Source: UMGS1124 sp045541255 (GTDB lineage: Bacteria > Bacillota_I > Bacilli_A > RF39 > UBA660). From it: a stretch of 61,293 nucleotides of DNA. The stretch is from positions 1 through 61,293 of the forward strand of contig JAZQIU010000051.1 of the NCBI GenBank assembly GCA_045541255.1, given 5' to 3'. The notes beneath the pieces are model-generated. The model saw only the letters and a list, made by a program, of their open reading frames with translations, made no database searches and was not told the DNA's origin. Every line of letters starts with the position of its first letter. Positions within the stretch are counted from its first letter, which is position 1. Positions 34,481 to 43,909 of the stretch are shown here, piece by piece. Made by a program: the position numbers and the translations under genes.

Positions 34481-35213
34481 TTACTTTATTTGTCCTATTA
34501 AAACCTTCATTTTCTATAGTTTCAGCTAAAATATAGTTTCCAGTTTTTTCTATTTTTCCATCATTAAGAATATGAACATAATTAGGTACTAATTTTTTTA
34601 ATATATTAGTATGATGAGTAATAATTAAAAACGAACAAGAATGTGTATCAAAATATTTTTTTAAACTTTCACTAATAATATTTAAATTATCTATATCTAC
34701 ACCACTATCTATTTCATCTAATATAACAAAATCAGGTTCTAGCACATATAAATGCATCAACTCATTTTTCTTTCTTTCTCCACCTGACATATTTTCATTT
34801 ATACCTCTATGTATAAAACTCTTATCTATATTAAGTTCATCACATACTTTATTCATAATCTTAGAAAATTCAAATATATTAAAATGTTTACCAGTTTTAG
34901 ACTCTAATGCTACTTTTAACATTTCACTATTTTTAACACCAGGTATTTCAATAGGATTTTGATTAACTAAAAACAATCCCATTCTAGCTCTTTCAACAGT
35001 ATCTAATTTTAATAAATCTATATCTTTAAAATAAATACTACCACTTTCTACTTTATAATTAGGATCTCCCATTAATACCTTACAAATAGTACTTTTACCA
35101 CTACCATTTAATCCCATCAAAGCATGTATTTCATTTTTATTTATATTTAAACTAAAATCTTTTAATATAATTTTATCTTGTACTGAAACAGTTAAATTTT
35201 TAATATTCAACAT
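34470..35213 (-). CDS. sufC: Fe-S assembly ATPase SufC
   Basis: A 247-residue ABC ATPase: Walker A GLNGSGKST, Q-loop LVNQNPIEIPG, signature MSGGERKKNE (the SufC variant with ERKK), Walker B VILDEIDSGVD and ITHH switch. SufC drives the SufB/D scaffold. It is first in the suf operon; a TATAAT lies at 35238-35233 just after the alaS terminator. Confidence 0.95.
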   Translation of the reverse strand: MLNIKNLTVSVQDKIILKDFSLNINKNEIHALMGLNGSGKSTICKVLMGDPNYKVESGSIYFKDIDLLKLDTVERARMGLFLVNQNPIEIPGVKNSEMLKVALESKTGKHFNIFEFSKIMNKVCDELNIDKSFIHRGINENMSGGERKKNELMHLYVLEPDFVILDEIDSGVDIDNLNIISESLKKYFDTHSCSFLIITHHTNILKKLVPNYVHILNDGKIEKTGNYILAETIENEGFNRTNKVSEN

Positions 35214-35242
35214 AATACATCACCTATCAATTATTATACAAC

Positions 35243-35267
35243 AAAAAAGCACTAGTAAACTAGTACT
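35243..35267 (-). terminator. Terminator after alaS
   Basis: AGTACTAGT / ACTAGTGCT arms with 2-nt loop, then TTTTTT on the minus strand. Confidence 0.85.
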
Positions 35268-35278
35268 AATTCTTATTT

Positions 35279-37033
35279 TTAGTTATCTTCTAAAACTGCT
35301 TTTATTCTTCTTACACCAGCAGAAGATGCTTCTTCTTTTTTTATTTTAAATTTACCTAATTCTCCAGTAGATTTAACATGTGGGCCACCACATAATTCTT
35401 GGGAAATACTACCAATGCTATATACAGTAACAGTATCAGGATATTTTTCTATAAACATACATTCAGCACCACTATTAATAGCATCTTCCTTACTCATTTC
35501 TTTAACTGTAACTTGTAAATTTTCTTTAATCCAATCATTCACTATATTTTCTACTTTAACTTTTTCTTCATCAGTTAATTTATGATCACAACTAAAATCA
35601 AAACGCATTCTTTCAACTGTTATATTACTTCCTTTTTGATGTACATCAGGACCTACAACTAATTTTAAAGCAGCATTTAATAAATGAGTTGCTGTATGAT
35701 ATTTAGTTTCCATCTCACCAGTAGAAGCTAAACCACCTTTAAACTTCTCACTAGAACCAGCACGAGATAATTCTTGATGTGCTTTAAATTTTTCTTTAAA
35801 ACCTTCAGTATCCACTTCTATATTACGTTCATTACATAATTCTTCAGTTAATTCTATTGGGAAACCATAAGTATCATATAATTTGAAAGCAAAATCTTTA
35901 TTTAATTTTCCATCAGTTATATTTAATACTATTTTTTCAAATTCTCTTAAACCTTTTTCTAACGTTCTATTAAATTTGATTTTTTCATTTTTTAATACTT
36001 CTAAAACAACTTCTTGATTAGTTTCTAACTCACTATAATATTTTTTATATTCATTTATTATATTTATAGCTAATTGTTGTTCCCAATCACTATTAATATC
36101 AATATTTAAGTTTTTAGCATGTCTTATAGCACGTCTAATTAATCTTCTTAAAATATATCCTTGATCTGTATTACTAGGTTTAATTCCAGAATTATCTGCT
36201 GATATAAATACTGCAGTTCTTATATGATCAGCAATAATACGCATACTTTTTTCATTACCTAAATAACTTTTACCAGATATTTTTTGAATTAATTCAATAG
36301 TACTCTTCCAAATACTAGATTCATAATTATCATTAACACCTTCAAGTATTGCAACTACTCTTTCAAAACCCATACCTGTATCTACATTTTTCTTAGGTAG
36401 TTCAGTTATTGTGCCATCACTATGTTTTTCAAATTCCATAAATACATTATTCCATATTTCAACCCAACGCTCATCTTCAGGATCAAATACTTCAGGAACT
36501 TCATCATTACTTCTAAAATAAAATATTTCAGTATCTGAACCACAAGGTCCAGTTTCTCCTGCTATCCAAAAATTATCTTCAACAGTTTCAGCAATATGCT
36601 TTTCACTTATTCCTAATTCCAACCATTTATTTCTACTAACTTCATCTTTTTTAATTAACTCATCACCTTTAAATATAGTAACCGCTAATCTATTAACAGG
36701 AATATTTAATACTTTAGTTAAAAATTCAAAACTATAACTTATACTTTCTTCTTTAAAATAATCACCTAAACTCCAATTCCCTAACATTTCAAAAAATGTA
36801 TGATGATAAGTATCACCAACTTCTTCTAAATCATTAGTTCTTATACATTTTTGATAATCAACTAATCTTGTTCCATATGGATGCGGAGTACCTAACAAAT
36901 AAGGTATTAAAGGTTGCATACCAGCAGTATTAAATAAAACACTAGGATCGTTTTCTGGCACTACTGGAGCACTCGGTATTTGTTTATGTCCCTTCTCCAC
37001 AAAAAAATCTATATATAAATCTTTTAATTTCAT
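35279..37033 (-). CDS. alaS: Alanyl-tRNA synthetase, short form
   Basis: A 584-residue class II synthetase (usual bacterial length about 870). The catalytic core (FNTAGMQPLIPYLLG, TYHHTFFEMLGNWSLGDYF, GPCGSDTEIF), the tRNA recognition helices and an editing domain with HTATHLL and CGGPH are present. The beta-barrel between core and editing domain is missing (FKGGLASTGEM runs straight on) and so is the C-terminal C-Ala domain. The start at 37033 follows AGGAAG; an in-frame GTG at 37048 is rejected. Confidence 0.93.
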   Translation of the reverse strand: MKLKDLYIDFFVEKGHKQIPSAPVVPENDPSVLFNTAGMQPLIPYLLGTPHPYGTRLVDYQKCIRTNDLEEVGDTYHHTFFEMLGNWSLGDYFKEESISYSFEFLTKVLNIPVNRLAVTIFKGDELIKKDEVSRNKWLELGISEKHIAETVEDNFWIAGETGPCGSDTEIFYFRSNDEVPEVFDPEDERWVEIWNNVFMEFEKHSDGTITELPKKNVDTGMGFERVVAILEGVNDNYESSIWKSTIELIQKISGKSYLGNEKSMRIIADHIRTAVFISADNSGIKPSNTDQGYILRRLIRRAIRHAKNLNIDINSDWEQQLAINIINEYKKYYSELETNQEVVLEVLKNEKIKFNRTLEKGLREFEKIVLNITDGKLNKDFAFKLYDTYGFPIELTEELCNERNIEVDTEGFKEKFKAHQELSRAGSSEKFKGGLASTGEMETKYHTATHLLNAALKLVVGPDVHQKGSNITVERMRFDFSCDHKLTDEEKVKVENIVNDWIKENLQVTVKEMSKEDAINSGAECMFIEKYPDTVTVYSIGSISQELCGGPHVKSTGELGKFKIKKEEASSAGVRRIKAVLEDN

Positions 37034-37034
37034 C

Positions 37035-37586
37035 TTAATCTTCCTCACTTATTAATTTTGTTATATCATCTAAATTTTCATAATATTTATCCAAATTATC
37101 ATCATTTAAAATATAATAATCAGCAAACGCTATAGGCCCACCTTTAGCTAAGTTTTCTATTTCTGTTATATCTCTTGACTTAGCTTCTTCATTATTAAAA
37201 GGTCTAATTTCTCTATTTGCTAATCTAGAATATCTTTTATCTTTATTAACTACAATAGCAATTACTTTTAAATTAGAAAATTTTTCCTTTAAAACTTTTA
37301 ATTCATCCCAAGAATATAAACCATCTAAAATAACATTACCTTTACTTAATAACTCTTCTATTTTAGGTAAAAGTATAATAGCATATGCAGCCATACCATA
37401 TTCTTTTCTTAAACCTTCGCGCATCGCTCGTTCATTCTCCGGATTAACTTCTAAACCAGCTTCTTTTAATTTAGCCATAGTTACACCACCAAAATAAACT
37501 TTTTGGTAGCCTAAATTCTCATAATAATCACTTGCGATAGATTTACCACTACCACACATACCAACTATTGCAATTAACTTATTCAT
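37035..37586 (-). CDS. UPF0200-like P-loop kinase/ATPase
   Basis: A 183-residue P-loop protein with Walker A GMCGSGKS near residue 9, an Arg-rich REGLRKEYGM helix and KGNVILDGLYSWDE as probable Walker B region. The pattern resembles archaeal UPF0200/dephospho-CoA-kinase-like or nucleotide-kinase-like proteins. The substrate is unknown. It ends 2 bp before the alaS start and is likely co-transcribed. Confidence 0.7.
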   Translation of the reverse strand: MNKLIAIVGMCGSGKSIASDYYENLGYQKVYFGGVTMAKLKEAGLEVNPENERAMREGLRKEYGMAAYAIILLPKIEELLSKGNVILDGLYSWDELKVLKEKFSNLKVIAIVVNKDKRYSRLANREIRPFNNEEAKSRDITEIENLAKGGPIAFADYYILNDDNLDKYYENLDDITKLISEED

Positions 37587-37647
37587 AACTACACCTCTTT
37601 AAAACTAATATTATTCTACCAAAAAAACTAAAAAAATACTATATAAT

Positions 37648-37671
37648 AATAAAAAAAGAGATTAAATCTCT
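37648..37671 (-). terminator. Terminator after the cyclophilin gene
   Basis: AGAGAT / ATCTCT stem, 3-nt loop, then seven T on the minus strand. Confidence 0.75.
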
Positions 37672-38260
37672 ATTCAACAACTTTAATATATTCTATAACT
37701 GGTTGATATTTTTTATCCAACATACCATTATCATCACCATATTTACTAACTGCATCTACAACTTTATCAACAACTTCTATACCACTTATAACTTTACCAA
37801 AAGCTGCATAATTTCCATCTAAATTAGTATTATCTTCATGCATTATAAAGAATTGACTACTTGCACTATTCATATCATTACTTCTTGCCATACTAATAAC
37901 ACCACGTTTATGACTTAAATTATTAGTAACCCCATTACTACTAAATTCACCCTTAATAGTTTCTTTACTACCACCTGTACCATCACCATCAGGATCTCCA
38001 CCTTGTATCATAAAACCATCTATTACTCTATGAAACGTAAGACCATCAAAAAATCCCTCATTAACTAACTTTATAAAATTAGTAACTGTTATAGGAGCTA
38101 CATCAGCATCTAACCCTAACTTAATTTCTCCATAATCTTTAATATTCATTAATACATTATACTTTCCATTTAAAGTATTATCATTAGTAGGCCAATTAAG
38201 CCCTACAACAAAAAATATTACTAAACCAATAACTATTATATATTTCATATATTTTCTCAT
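37670..38260 (-). CDS. Membrane-anchored cyclophilin-type peptidyl-prolyl isomerase
   Basis: A 196-residue protein: N-terminal membrane segment (about 5-22), then a cyclophilin domain with NFIKLVNEGFFDGLTFHRVI, GFMIQGGDPDGDGTGG, SMARSNDMNSASSQFFI and AAFGKVISG. These are the catalytic Arg, Phe, Gln and His/Phe positions of the family. It speeds proline isomerisation, here on the outer face of the membrane. It overlaps the DraG-like gene by 4 bp. Confidence 0.9.
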   Translation of the reverse strand: MRKYMKYIIVIGLVIFFVVGLNWPTNDNTLNGKYNVLMNIKDYGEIKLGLDADVAPITVTNFIKLVNEGFFDGLTFHRVIDGFMIQGGDPDGDGTGGSKETIKGEFSSNGVTNNLSHKRGVISMARSNDMNSASSQFFIMHEDNTNLDGNYAAFGKVISGIEVVDKVVDAVSKYGDDNGMLDKKYQPVIEYIKVVE

Positions 38261-39138
38261 AAAAACAACCTTTCAAAATCCCTAATATACTTATTTATAT
38301 CTTTTTTATTTTCTAAATCTCTAATTAAATTCTTAGGAATATTATCTTTACCATATAATATACCACCAATACTACATATTAAAGATGAATAAATATTAGT
38401 ATTCCCTTCTAAACTATTAATCATATTAAACATATCTAAATAACTATCACTATTTAAAACTACATAAAATACAACATTTAAAACATTAACTATATTATCA
38501 TCAAATCTAATATCTTTATAAAAAATATCTCCCTTTAATACTCTCTTAAAATACTTCTTACTATCTTTACTAAAATATTTAGGAATATCTATTTTCAAAG
38601 CTTTATATTTATCATAACCATCCATTAAATTAATTAAATATTTATAATATATATAAGCTCCTAACAAGACTACTTCATTACTACCAGTTAAAGATATAAC
38701 AGGTATTAATGTATCTAACGTATCTTCATTATAAAAATTATATATAGCTATAGGCAATACTCTAGATAAAGCATAAGAACTAAAATCATCTTCTTTATAA
38801 TTATAATTCAAATTATTTTTTTTACTATAATATTTTAAAATATTTAAAGTTTCTTTATCCATATCATAAACTTTACCATTATTTGTATACTTTCCTAAAA
38901 TTAAACAAGTACACATTTTATTCATTATATCCACTATATTAATTTTTTTTAAACTACTTATAGAATCCATAGTTGCCAACAAAAATGAACTCATAGAAGA
39001 ATAATAACCTTTATCAATATTTAATTTATTATTAAAATTTAATTTAATATTATTATCATATTCTTCTCTTTTCAATATACTTAATCCAAAAGCATCTCCA
39101 ACTATAAAACCATAAACTAAATTTTTAATAGTCTTCAT
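38257..39138 (-). CDS. ADP-ribosylglycohydrolase-like protein with altered metal site
   Basis: A 293-residue all-helical protein with the family start GFIVGDAFGL and a C-terminal YSSLICSIGGILYGKDNIPKNL like the end of DraG-type hydrolases. In active enzymes the preceding motif is GDTDT-type with metal-binding Asp; here it reads EGNTNIYSS, with Asn and Asn in place of the acids. The likely outcome is a non-catalytic or changed enzyme. It overlaps the cyclophilin gene by 4 bp. Confidence 0.65.
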   Translation of the reverse strand: MKTIKNLVYGFIVGDAFGLSILKREEYDNNIKLNFNNKLNIDKGYYSSMSSFLLATMDSISSLKKINIVDIMNKMCTCLILGKYTNNGKVYDMDKETLNILKYYSKKNNLNYNYKEDDFSSYALSRVLPIAIYNFYNEDTLDTLIPVISLTGSNEVVLLGAYIYYKYLINLMDGYDKYKALKIDIPKYFSKDSKKYFKRVLKGDIFYKDIRFDDNIVNVLNVVFYVVLNSDSYLDMFNMINSLEGNTNIYSSLICSIGGILYGKDNIPKNLIRDLENKKDINKYIRDFERLFL

Positions 39139-39191
39139 AAATATTCCTCTTTACTAAGTATAATTTTATATTAGAAACAATATTTTTTCAA

Positions 39192-39220
39192 ATTAAAATG
39201 TAGACTATTTGTCTACACTT
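39192..39220 (-). terminator. Terminator after the TM2 gene
   Basis: GTGTAGAC / GTCTACAT-type stem, then a short T run on the minus strand. Only moderately strong. Confidence 0.55.
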
Positions 39221-40266
39221 TCTTTTTTAAATGATATTATACACTTCTTAGAATCATTATAAGTACAAATTTCTTCATTCTCTAAATCTATTCTAAATTT
39301 ATATGAATTAGTAGCATTTACATATACTTTTAATACCCCATTAGTACTATCATATTCATTCTTACCAGTTTCTTTATCTCTATCATTAAATTCTATACTA
39401 GAATTTTCTAATTTTATTTTAATACTCTTAAAATTAGTATTTTCATTTTCAGTAACCCAAGTACCTATAATTTTACTAGGTACATAATCTATAACTGGAG
39501 TAACTTCAAATCCAAAATAACACAATATTATTATTGCTATAAATTTAATAATACCTGGTATAAATCTTAATAAATTACTATATACAAACGGCGTAAGTAT
39601 TATAGCAATTATAATAAAATAATAATAATTATTTGTATCCATTCTATGAATACCAAAAATAAATATTATCAAAGATACTAAATATCTAACTATATTTAAC
39701 TGTATATCATCTTCATATTCAGCATAATCATTTATTAAATCAACTATAACACCTATACCAAATATTCCAAGAGTAAATAAATATATTAATCCTTTAACTA
39801 TCTTTTTATCTAAAAATTTATGTATACCAGTAAAACCTAATAAAGCAATTAGTAAAAATCTGCTCTTACTACCGCTAACTCTAACTTGTTTATATTCAAT
39901 TAAATTATTCTCAAAATACTTTAATTCTTTCTTAGTAGCAAGTATTTTATAGGTTGTAATATAATCATCCAAAGCAACTTTAAATTCTTTAGTATTTTCT
40001 TTATAAGAATAATCTTTTGTTAAACACTCTATTAATCTTTTATATATTTTTTTATTTTTTGGAAATACTTCACATAAATTTAAATATTCTTTATAAGCCT
40101 TTTCATAATCTTTATTTTTATAATTTTTTTCTGCTAATTTATAACTTTTATTCTCTAATAAATTATTAATTTTTTTCTTTGTTTTGGACACATTATTATT
40201 CTTGACAACTTTTTTAGTTGTATTTTTTTTTGTAACTACTTTTTTATTAGTTTTACTTTTTTCCAT
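39205..40266 (-). CDS. TM2-domain protein with Lys-rich N terminus
   Basis: A 353-residue protein: residues 1-35 very Lys/Thr-rich, a helical TPR-like part (about 36-130), a TM2 domain (LLIALLGFTGIHKFLDKK... with LGIFGIGVIVDLI) and further membrane helices to about 250, then a ~95-residue extracytoplasmic domain with two Cys (EEICTYN and KKCIIS). TM2 proteins have varied and poorly known roles. It is transcribed alone. Confidence 0.7.
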   Translation of the reverse strand: MEKSKTNKKVVTKKNTTKKVVKNNNVSKTKKKINNLLENKSYKLAEKNYKNKDYEKAYKEYLNLCEVFPKNKKIYKRLIECLTKDYSYKENTKEFKVALDDYITTYKILATKKELKYFENNLIEYKQVRVSGSKSRFLLIALLGFTGIHKFLDKKIVKGLIYLFTLGIFGIGVIVDLINDYAEYEDDIQLNIVRYLVSLIIFIFGIHRMDTNNYYYFIIIAIILTPFVYSNLLRFIPGIIKFIAIIILCYFGFEVTPVIDYVPSKIIGTWVTENENTNFKSIKIKLENSSIEFNDRDKETGKNEYDSTNGVLKVYVNATNSYKFRIDLENEEICTYNDSKKCIISFKKESVDK

Positions 40267-40328
40267 AACAACACATCCTTTTAATTTGTTTTTTATTATA
40301 ACACTAAATTTAAAAAAATAAAGTATTT

Positions 40329-40745
40329 TTACCTATCGCTTAATTCACTTAAATTATTAACCATAATCCAATCTTCTAATGGAGTATAATTACCAATATT
40401 AATTGGTTCAATATTCTCTAATTTATCAAACTCTATAATACATATACATTTCTTTTTCCACTTAGTAATTTCTTCATCACATAAATTTAAGTTATCTTTA
40501 TACACATCAAATATTTTATCTATTTCCATACTTGTTAATCTTGAATAACTTTCTGCATTTGTTACATGAGCACGATACATTGTTTCATGGCTACCCTTTT
40601 CAACAAAATACAATTCATCATTTACAAATATTCTTGAATGAGGAATGCGGCGACTAGCACTACCACGCAAAAGAATGGTTCTTTCTCCATTAATTATTTT
40701 TTCTAATTCTTTATATTTATTATCACATATAACTATATGTATCAC
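40329..40745 (-). CDS. PUA/ASCH-like small protein
   Basis: About 138 residues. KELEKIINGERTILLRGSASRRIPHSRI and NDELYFVEKGS resemble ASCH/PUA-like RNA-binding beta-barrel proteins. GTG at 40745 follows GGTGAT and is the likely start; there is no ATG near. The Arg/Ser stretch and Cys in CICIIEF are notable. Its target is unknown. Confidence 0.55.
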   Translation of the reverse strand: MIHIVICDNKYKELEKIINGERTILLRGSASRRIPHSRIFVNDELYFVEKGSHETMYRAHVTNAESYSRLTSMEIDKIFDVYKDNLNLCDEEITKWKKKCICIIEFDKLENIEPINIGNYTPLEDWIMVNNLSELSDR

Positions 40746-40810
40746 TTCTATCACCAATTAATATTCTAACATAATTTATTATTAAAAAATATCAATTTTT
40801 TAAATTTTAC

Positions 40811-40840
40811 AAAAAAAGTACTAATAAATTTATTAGCACT
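40811..40840 (-). terminator. Terminator after whiA
   Basis: AGTGCTAATAAA / TTTATTAGTACT with no loop gap, then seven T on the minus strand. Confidence 0.8.
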
Positions 40841-40867
40841 TTAATATACTATATCCAAAATTCAAAT

Positions 40868-41770
40868 TTAAATACTTTTATCTTTATTTACTAAATCTTT
40901 TATCTTTCTAAAATAATGATTTATACAAGATTTAGTGATTGTTGTTTCTGTTTCCATAGATATTATATAAGCTAGTTCATTCATAGTAGTTTCTGGATAT
41001 TTCTCACGATAACTTATAACTAATTTTATTTTATCATCCAATAAATCTAACATATCTCTTTCCTTTAAATAATTAATATTCTCTAATTGTTCACGACATG
41101 TCTTCATACTCTTTTCCATATTAGCTTGTTCACAATTATTTAATCTATTAACCATATTTTTATGATCTCTATATATTCTTATATCCTCATAATAAAATAA
41201 AGAATTCATAGCGCCTAACACTTTAATAAAATCACTTATTTCTTCGCTAGCTTTCAAATATACCATATAACCTTTATCACGATGTATTATCTTACTATTA
41301 AACTTCAATTTAATTAACAGTTTATTTATTAATTCAGCATCATTTAAATCATTCACTAAAAACTCTAAATGATATTTACTCTTACTAGGATCATTTATTG
41401 ACCCACTAGATAAAAATACTCCTTTTAAATACGCAGAAACTTCTTCAAAATTACTATTTAATACATTATCATTAAGTTCATCGATCTCTTCTTTAATTAA
41501 ATCTACTTTTTCTGTAATAGATAATATAAACATCTTCTTAACTTTAAATCTTTTTATAGTTCTTATAGTTAAGTTAATATTTATATTATAAATAGTTTTA
41601 AGTAATTTAAAAATATATCTAGCAACACTAGCATTTTCTATTAAAACAATTATTTTATTCCCTTCTATAGTACTTGCAAATTTTAAATAAGATAAAAGTT
41701 CTATTCTACTTTCAATATTATTAGGAATATCTTTAGTTATCTCATCTTTTATTCTAGTAGTAAATGTCAT
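40868..41770 (-). CDS. whiA: DNA-binding protein WhiA
   Basis: A 300-residue protein with the WhiA layout: N-terminal LAGLIDADG-like homing-nuclease fold (TTRIKDEITKDI, AYLKGVFLSSGSINDP) and a C-terminal helix-turn-helix (ETTMNELAYIISMETETTITKSCINHYFRKIKDL). WhiA acts in division and chromosome segregation control in Bacillota. It overlaps no neighbour but lies 2 bp after yvcK. Confidence 0.93.
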   Translation of the reverse strand: MTFTTRIKDEITKDIPNNIESRIELLSYLKFASTIEGNKIIVLIENASVARYIFKLLKTIYNININLTIRTIKRFKVKKMFILSITEKVDLIKEEIDELNDNVLNSNFEEVSAYLKGVFLSSGSINDPSKSKYHLEFLVNDLNDAELINKLLIKLKFNSKIIHRDKGYMVYLKASEEISDFIKVLGAMNSLFYYEDIRIYRDHKNMVNRLNNCEQANMEKSMKTCREQLENINYLKERDMLDLLDDKIKLVISYREKYPETTMNELAYIISMETETTITKSCINHYFRKIKDLVNKDKSI

Positions 41771-41772
41771 AA

Positions 41773-42720
41773 TTACACCTCATCCATTAAATATGAAAAT
41801 ATTAAATAAGATGTTTTTAACGAATCATGCTTGATAGTACCATCAACATGTGAATTATGATATAATTTATCACTAATTAATTTACAATTTAATTTTTCTA
41901 TTTCTTTTTTATCTACTTTGACTTGATCTTTTTGTTCTTCAGTCTCATATTTTCTAGCAGTTTTAGTAGGTATCTTTTTGTCATTAGCAATTACTACATC
42001 GATTGCCTTTATATATTTATTTATTACTTTTAAATGATCACTAACTTTAAAATCATCAGTCTCACCAGGTTGAGTAAATAAATTGGATACATACATTTTT
42101 TTTGCTTTACTATCATTTATAGCGACTTGTATTTCAGGAATTATTAAATGAGGTAAAATACTAGTATATAAGGAACCAGGAGAAATAATAATTAAATCAG
42201 CATTCTTTAAAGATTTCAAAACTTCTTTATTAACTTCAAATTCTCTATCATAACTTAATTCTTTTATCTTTTTTTCACTCTTTGTAATACTATCTTCTCC
42301 TACAATTTTAGTACCATCTTCCATAATACTTACCAATTCTACTTTTTCTTCAGTAATAGGTAAAATTCTTCCATTTATTTTTAATAATTTACACATAAAA
42401 TCTATAGCATCTGTCAGATTACCTTTTTGTTCTATTAAAGCAGCCAACATCATATTTCTAATTGGATGATTTTCCAAAGATGGATTATCAAATCTATAAG
42501 ATAATAAATTTATTAAATCTTGATTACCATTCGCCATAGTTAACATAACTTTACCTATATCGCCTACAGCTGGAATACTTAATTCTCTTTTTAATACACC
42601 AGTACTAGAACCATCATCTGCAACACTAATTATTGCAGTAACATTAACTGGAAATAATTTTAATCCAGATAATAAATGAGATAATCCAGTCCCACCACCA
42701 AATACAACTACGTTTTTCAT
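41773..42720 (-). CDS. yvcK: YvcK/CofD-family gluconeogenesis factor
   Basis: About 315 residues: VVVFGGGTGLSHLLSGLK at the N terminus, SVADDGSSTGVLKRE, PAVGDIGKVMLTMA, NHPIRNMMLAAL, and SPGSLYTSILPHLIIPEI. YvcK binds UDP-sugars and links metabolism to cell wall growth. The start at 42720 follows CGTGAT; an in-frame ATG at 42735 is less likely. The usual neighbour rapZ is missing; whiA follows. Confidence 0.93.
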   Translation of the reverse strand: MKNVVVFGGGTGLSHLLSGLKLFPVNVTAIISVADDGSSTGVLKRELSIPAVGDIGKVMLTMANGNQDLINLLSYRFDNPSLENHPIRNMMLAALIEQKGNLTDAIDFMCKLLKINGRILPITEEKVELVSIMEDGTKIVGEDSITKSEKKIKELSYDREFEVNKEVLKSLKNADLIIISPGSLYTSILPHLIIPEIQVAINDSKAKKMYVSNLFTQPGETDDFKVSDHLKVINKYIKAIDVVIANDKKIPTKTARKYETEEQKDQVKVDKKEIEKLNCKLISDKLYHNSHVDGTIKHDSLKTSYLIFSYLMDEV

Positions 42721-42783
42721 ATAATCACGTCCCATGTGAAATTATAACATATTAATTTGATATTTGCATTTATTTATGCAATT

Positions 42784-42817
42784 AAAAAATTTAATCATTA
42801 TATCGATTAAATTTTTT
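42784..42817 (-). terminator. Terminator after dnaJ
   Basis: Thirteen-bp perfect arms AAAAAATTTAATC / GATTAAATTTTTT around an 8-nt loop, overlapping the last dnaJ codons. Confidence 0.85.
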
Positions 42818-43909
42818 AAACGCTTCTTCATTAGAAAAATCAGTATTATCTAATGATTTAAATAATTTCTTTTGTTCTTTGTCTAATTTAGTAGGAATAA
42901 TAACATTATAAATTACATAAGTATCGCCTTTTTTACCAAGTTTCTCATCATCAATACCTTTACCACGTAATTTAATTTTATCCCCATTTTGAGTACCTGG
43001 CTCTATTTCTAATTTAACTTTACCTTGAATTGTATTAATTTCTTTTTTAGAACCTAATACAGCTTCAGTAATAGTTATTGGTACTTTAATATAAATATCA
43101 GAACCTTCTCTTTGATAAATAGGATGCTCTTTTATACTAAATTCTATATAAACATCACCATTTGGACCACCATTTAATCCTACAGATGCTTTGCCACTCA
43201 TTCTTAATTGGTCTCCATTATCAACGCCTCTAGGTACACGAACCTTCAAAGATTTTTTCTTTAAAACATTTCCATTTCCACGACAAGTATTACAAGTTGT
43301 TTCAAATACATTACCAGTTCCATTACATTTAGTACAAGTGCTTTCAGTTTGAAACATTCCTAATATAGTTCTTTGTTCTTGGACTACTCGTCCTCTACCA
43401 TTACAAGTAGGACAAGTTTTTGAATTATGCCCACCTACACCATTACATGAATCACACTTGTCTTTTACATTTATAGTAAATTCTTTTTCACAACCAAATA
43501 CTGCTTCCTCAAAAGATAATTCAATTCTAACTAAAGCATCATCACCTTTTGCAGGTCTTTTGGCATTTCTACCTCTACGAGTTCCCCCGCCCATAAATTG
43601 TTCAAAAAGATCTCCTAAATCAAAATCTTCAAATCCAAAACCTGAGAAACCTCCGCCACCAAAACCAGAGAATCCACTGGCTCCAGTTCCATCAAAAGCT
43701 GCTGAACCAAATTGATCATACTGCTTACGTTTTGTTGGATCTGACAAAACAGAATAAGCTTCACCAATTTCTTTAAACTTTTCTTGAGCTCCAGCTTCTT
43801 TATTCACATCTGGATGATATTGTTTAGCAAGTTTACGAAAAGCACGTTTTATCTCATCATCACTTGCATTTTTATCAATACCTAAAGTTTTATAATAATC
43901 TTTAGCCAT
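42791..43909 (-). CDS. dnaJ: Chaperone DnaJ
   Basis: A 372-residue type I J-protein: J domain with HPD (KQYHPDVNKE), Gly/Phe-rich part (FSGFGGGGFSGFGFEDF), zinc-binding region with four CxxCxGxG repeats (CDSCNGVG, CPTCNGRG, CTKCNGTG, CNTCRGNG) and the C-terminal peptide-binding domains. It delivers clients to DnaK. It overlaps pepF by 1 bp. Confidence 0.97.
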   Translation of the reverse strand: MAKDYYKTLGIDKNASDDEIKRAFRKLAKQYHPDVNKEAGAQEKFKEIGEAYSVLSDPTKRKQYDQFGSAAFDGTGASGFSGFGGGGFSGFGFEDFDLGDLFEQFMGGGTRRGRNAKRPAKGDDALVRIELSFEEAVFGCEKEFTINVKDKCDSCNGVGGHNSKTCPTCNGRGRVVQEQRTILGMFQTESTCTKCNGTGNVFETTCNTCRGNGNVLKKKSLKVRVPRGVDNGDQLRMSGKASVGLNGGPNGDVYIEFSIKEHPIYQREGSDIYIKVPITITEAVLGSKKEINTIQGKVKLEIEPGTQNGDKIKLRGKGIDDEKLGKKGDTYVIYNVIIPTKLDKEQKKLFKSLDNTDFSNEEAFKKFNRYND

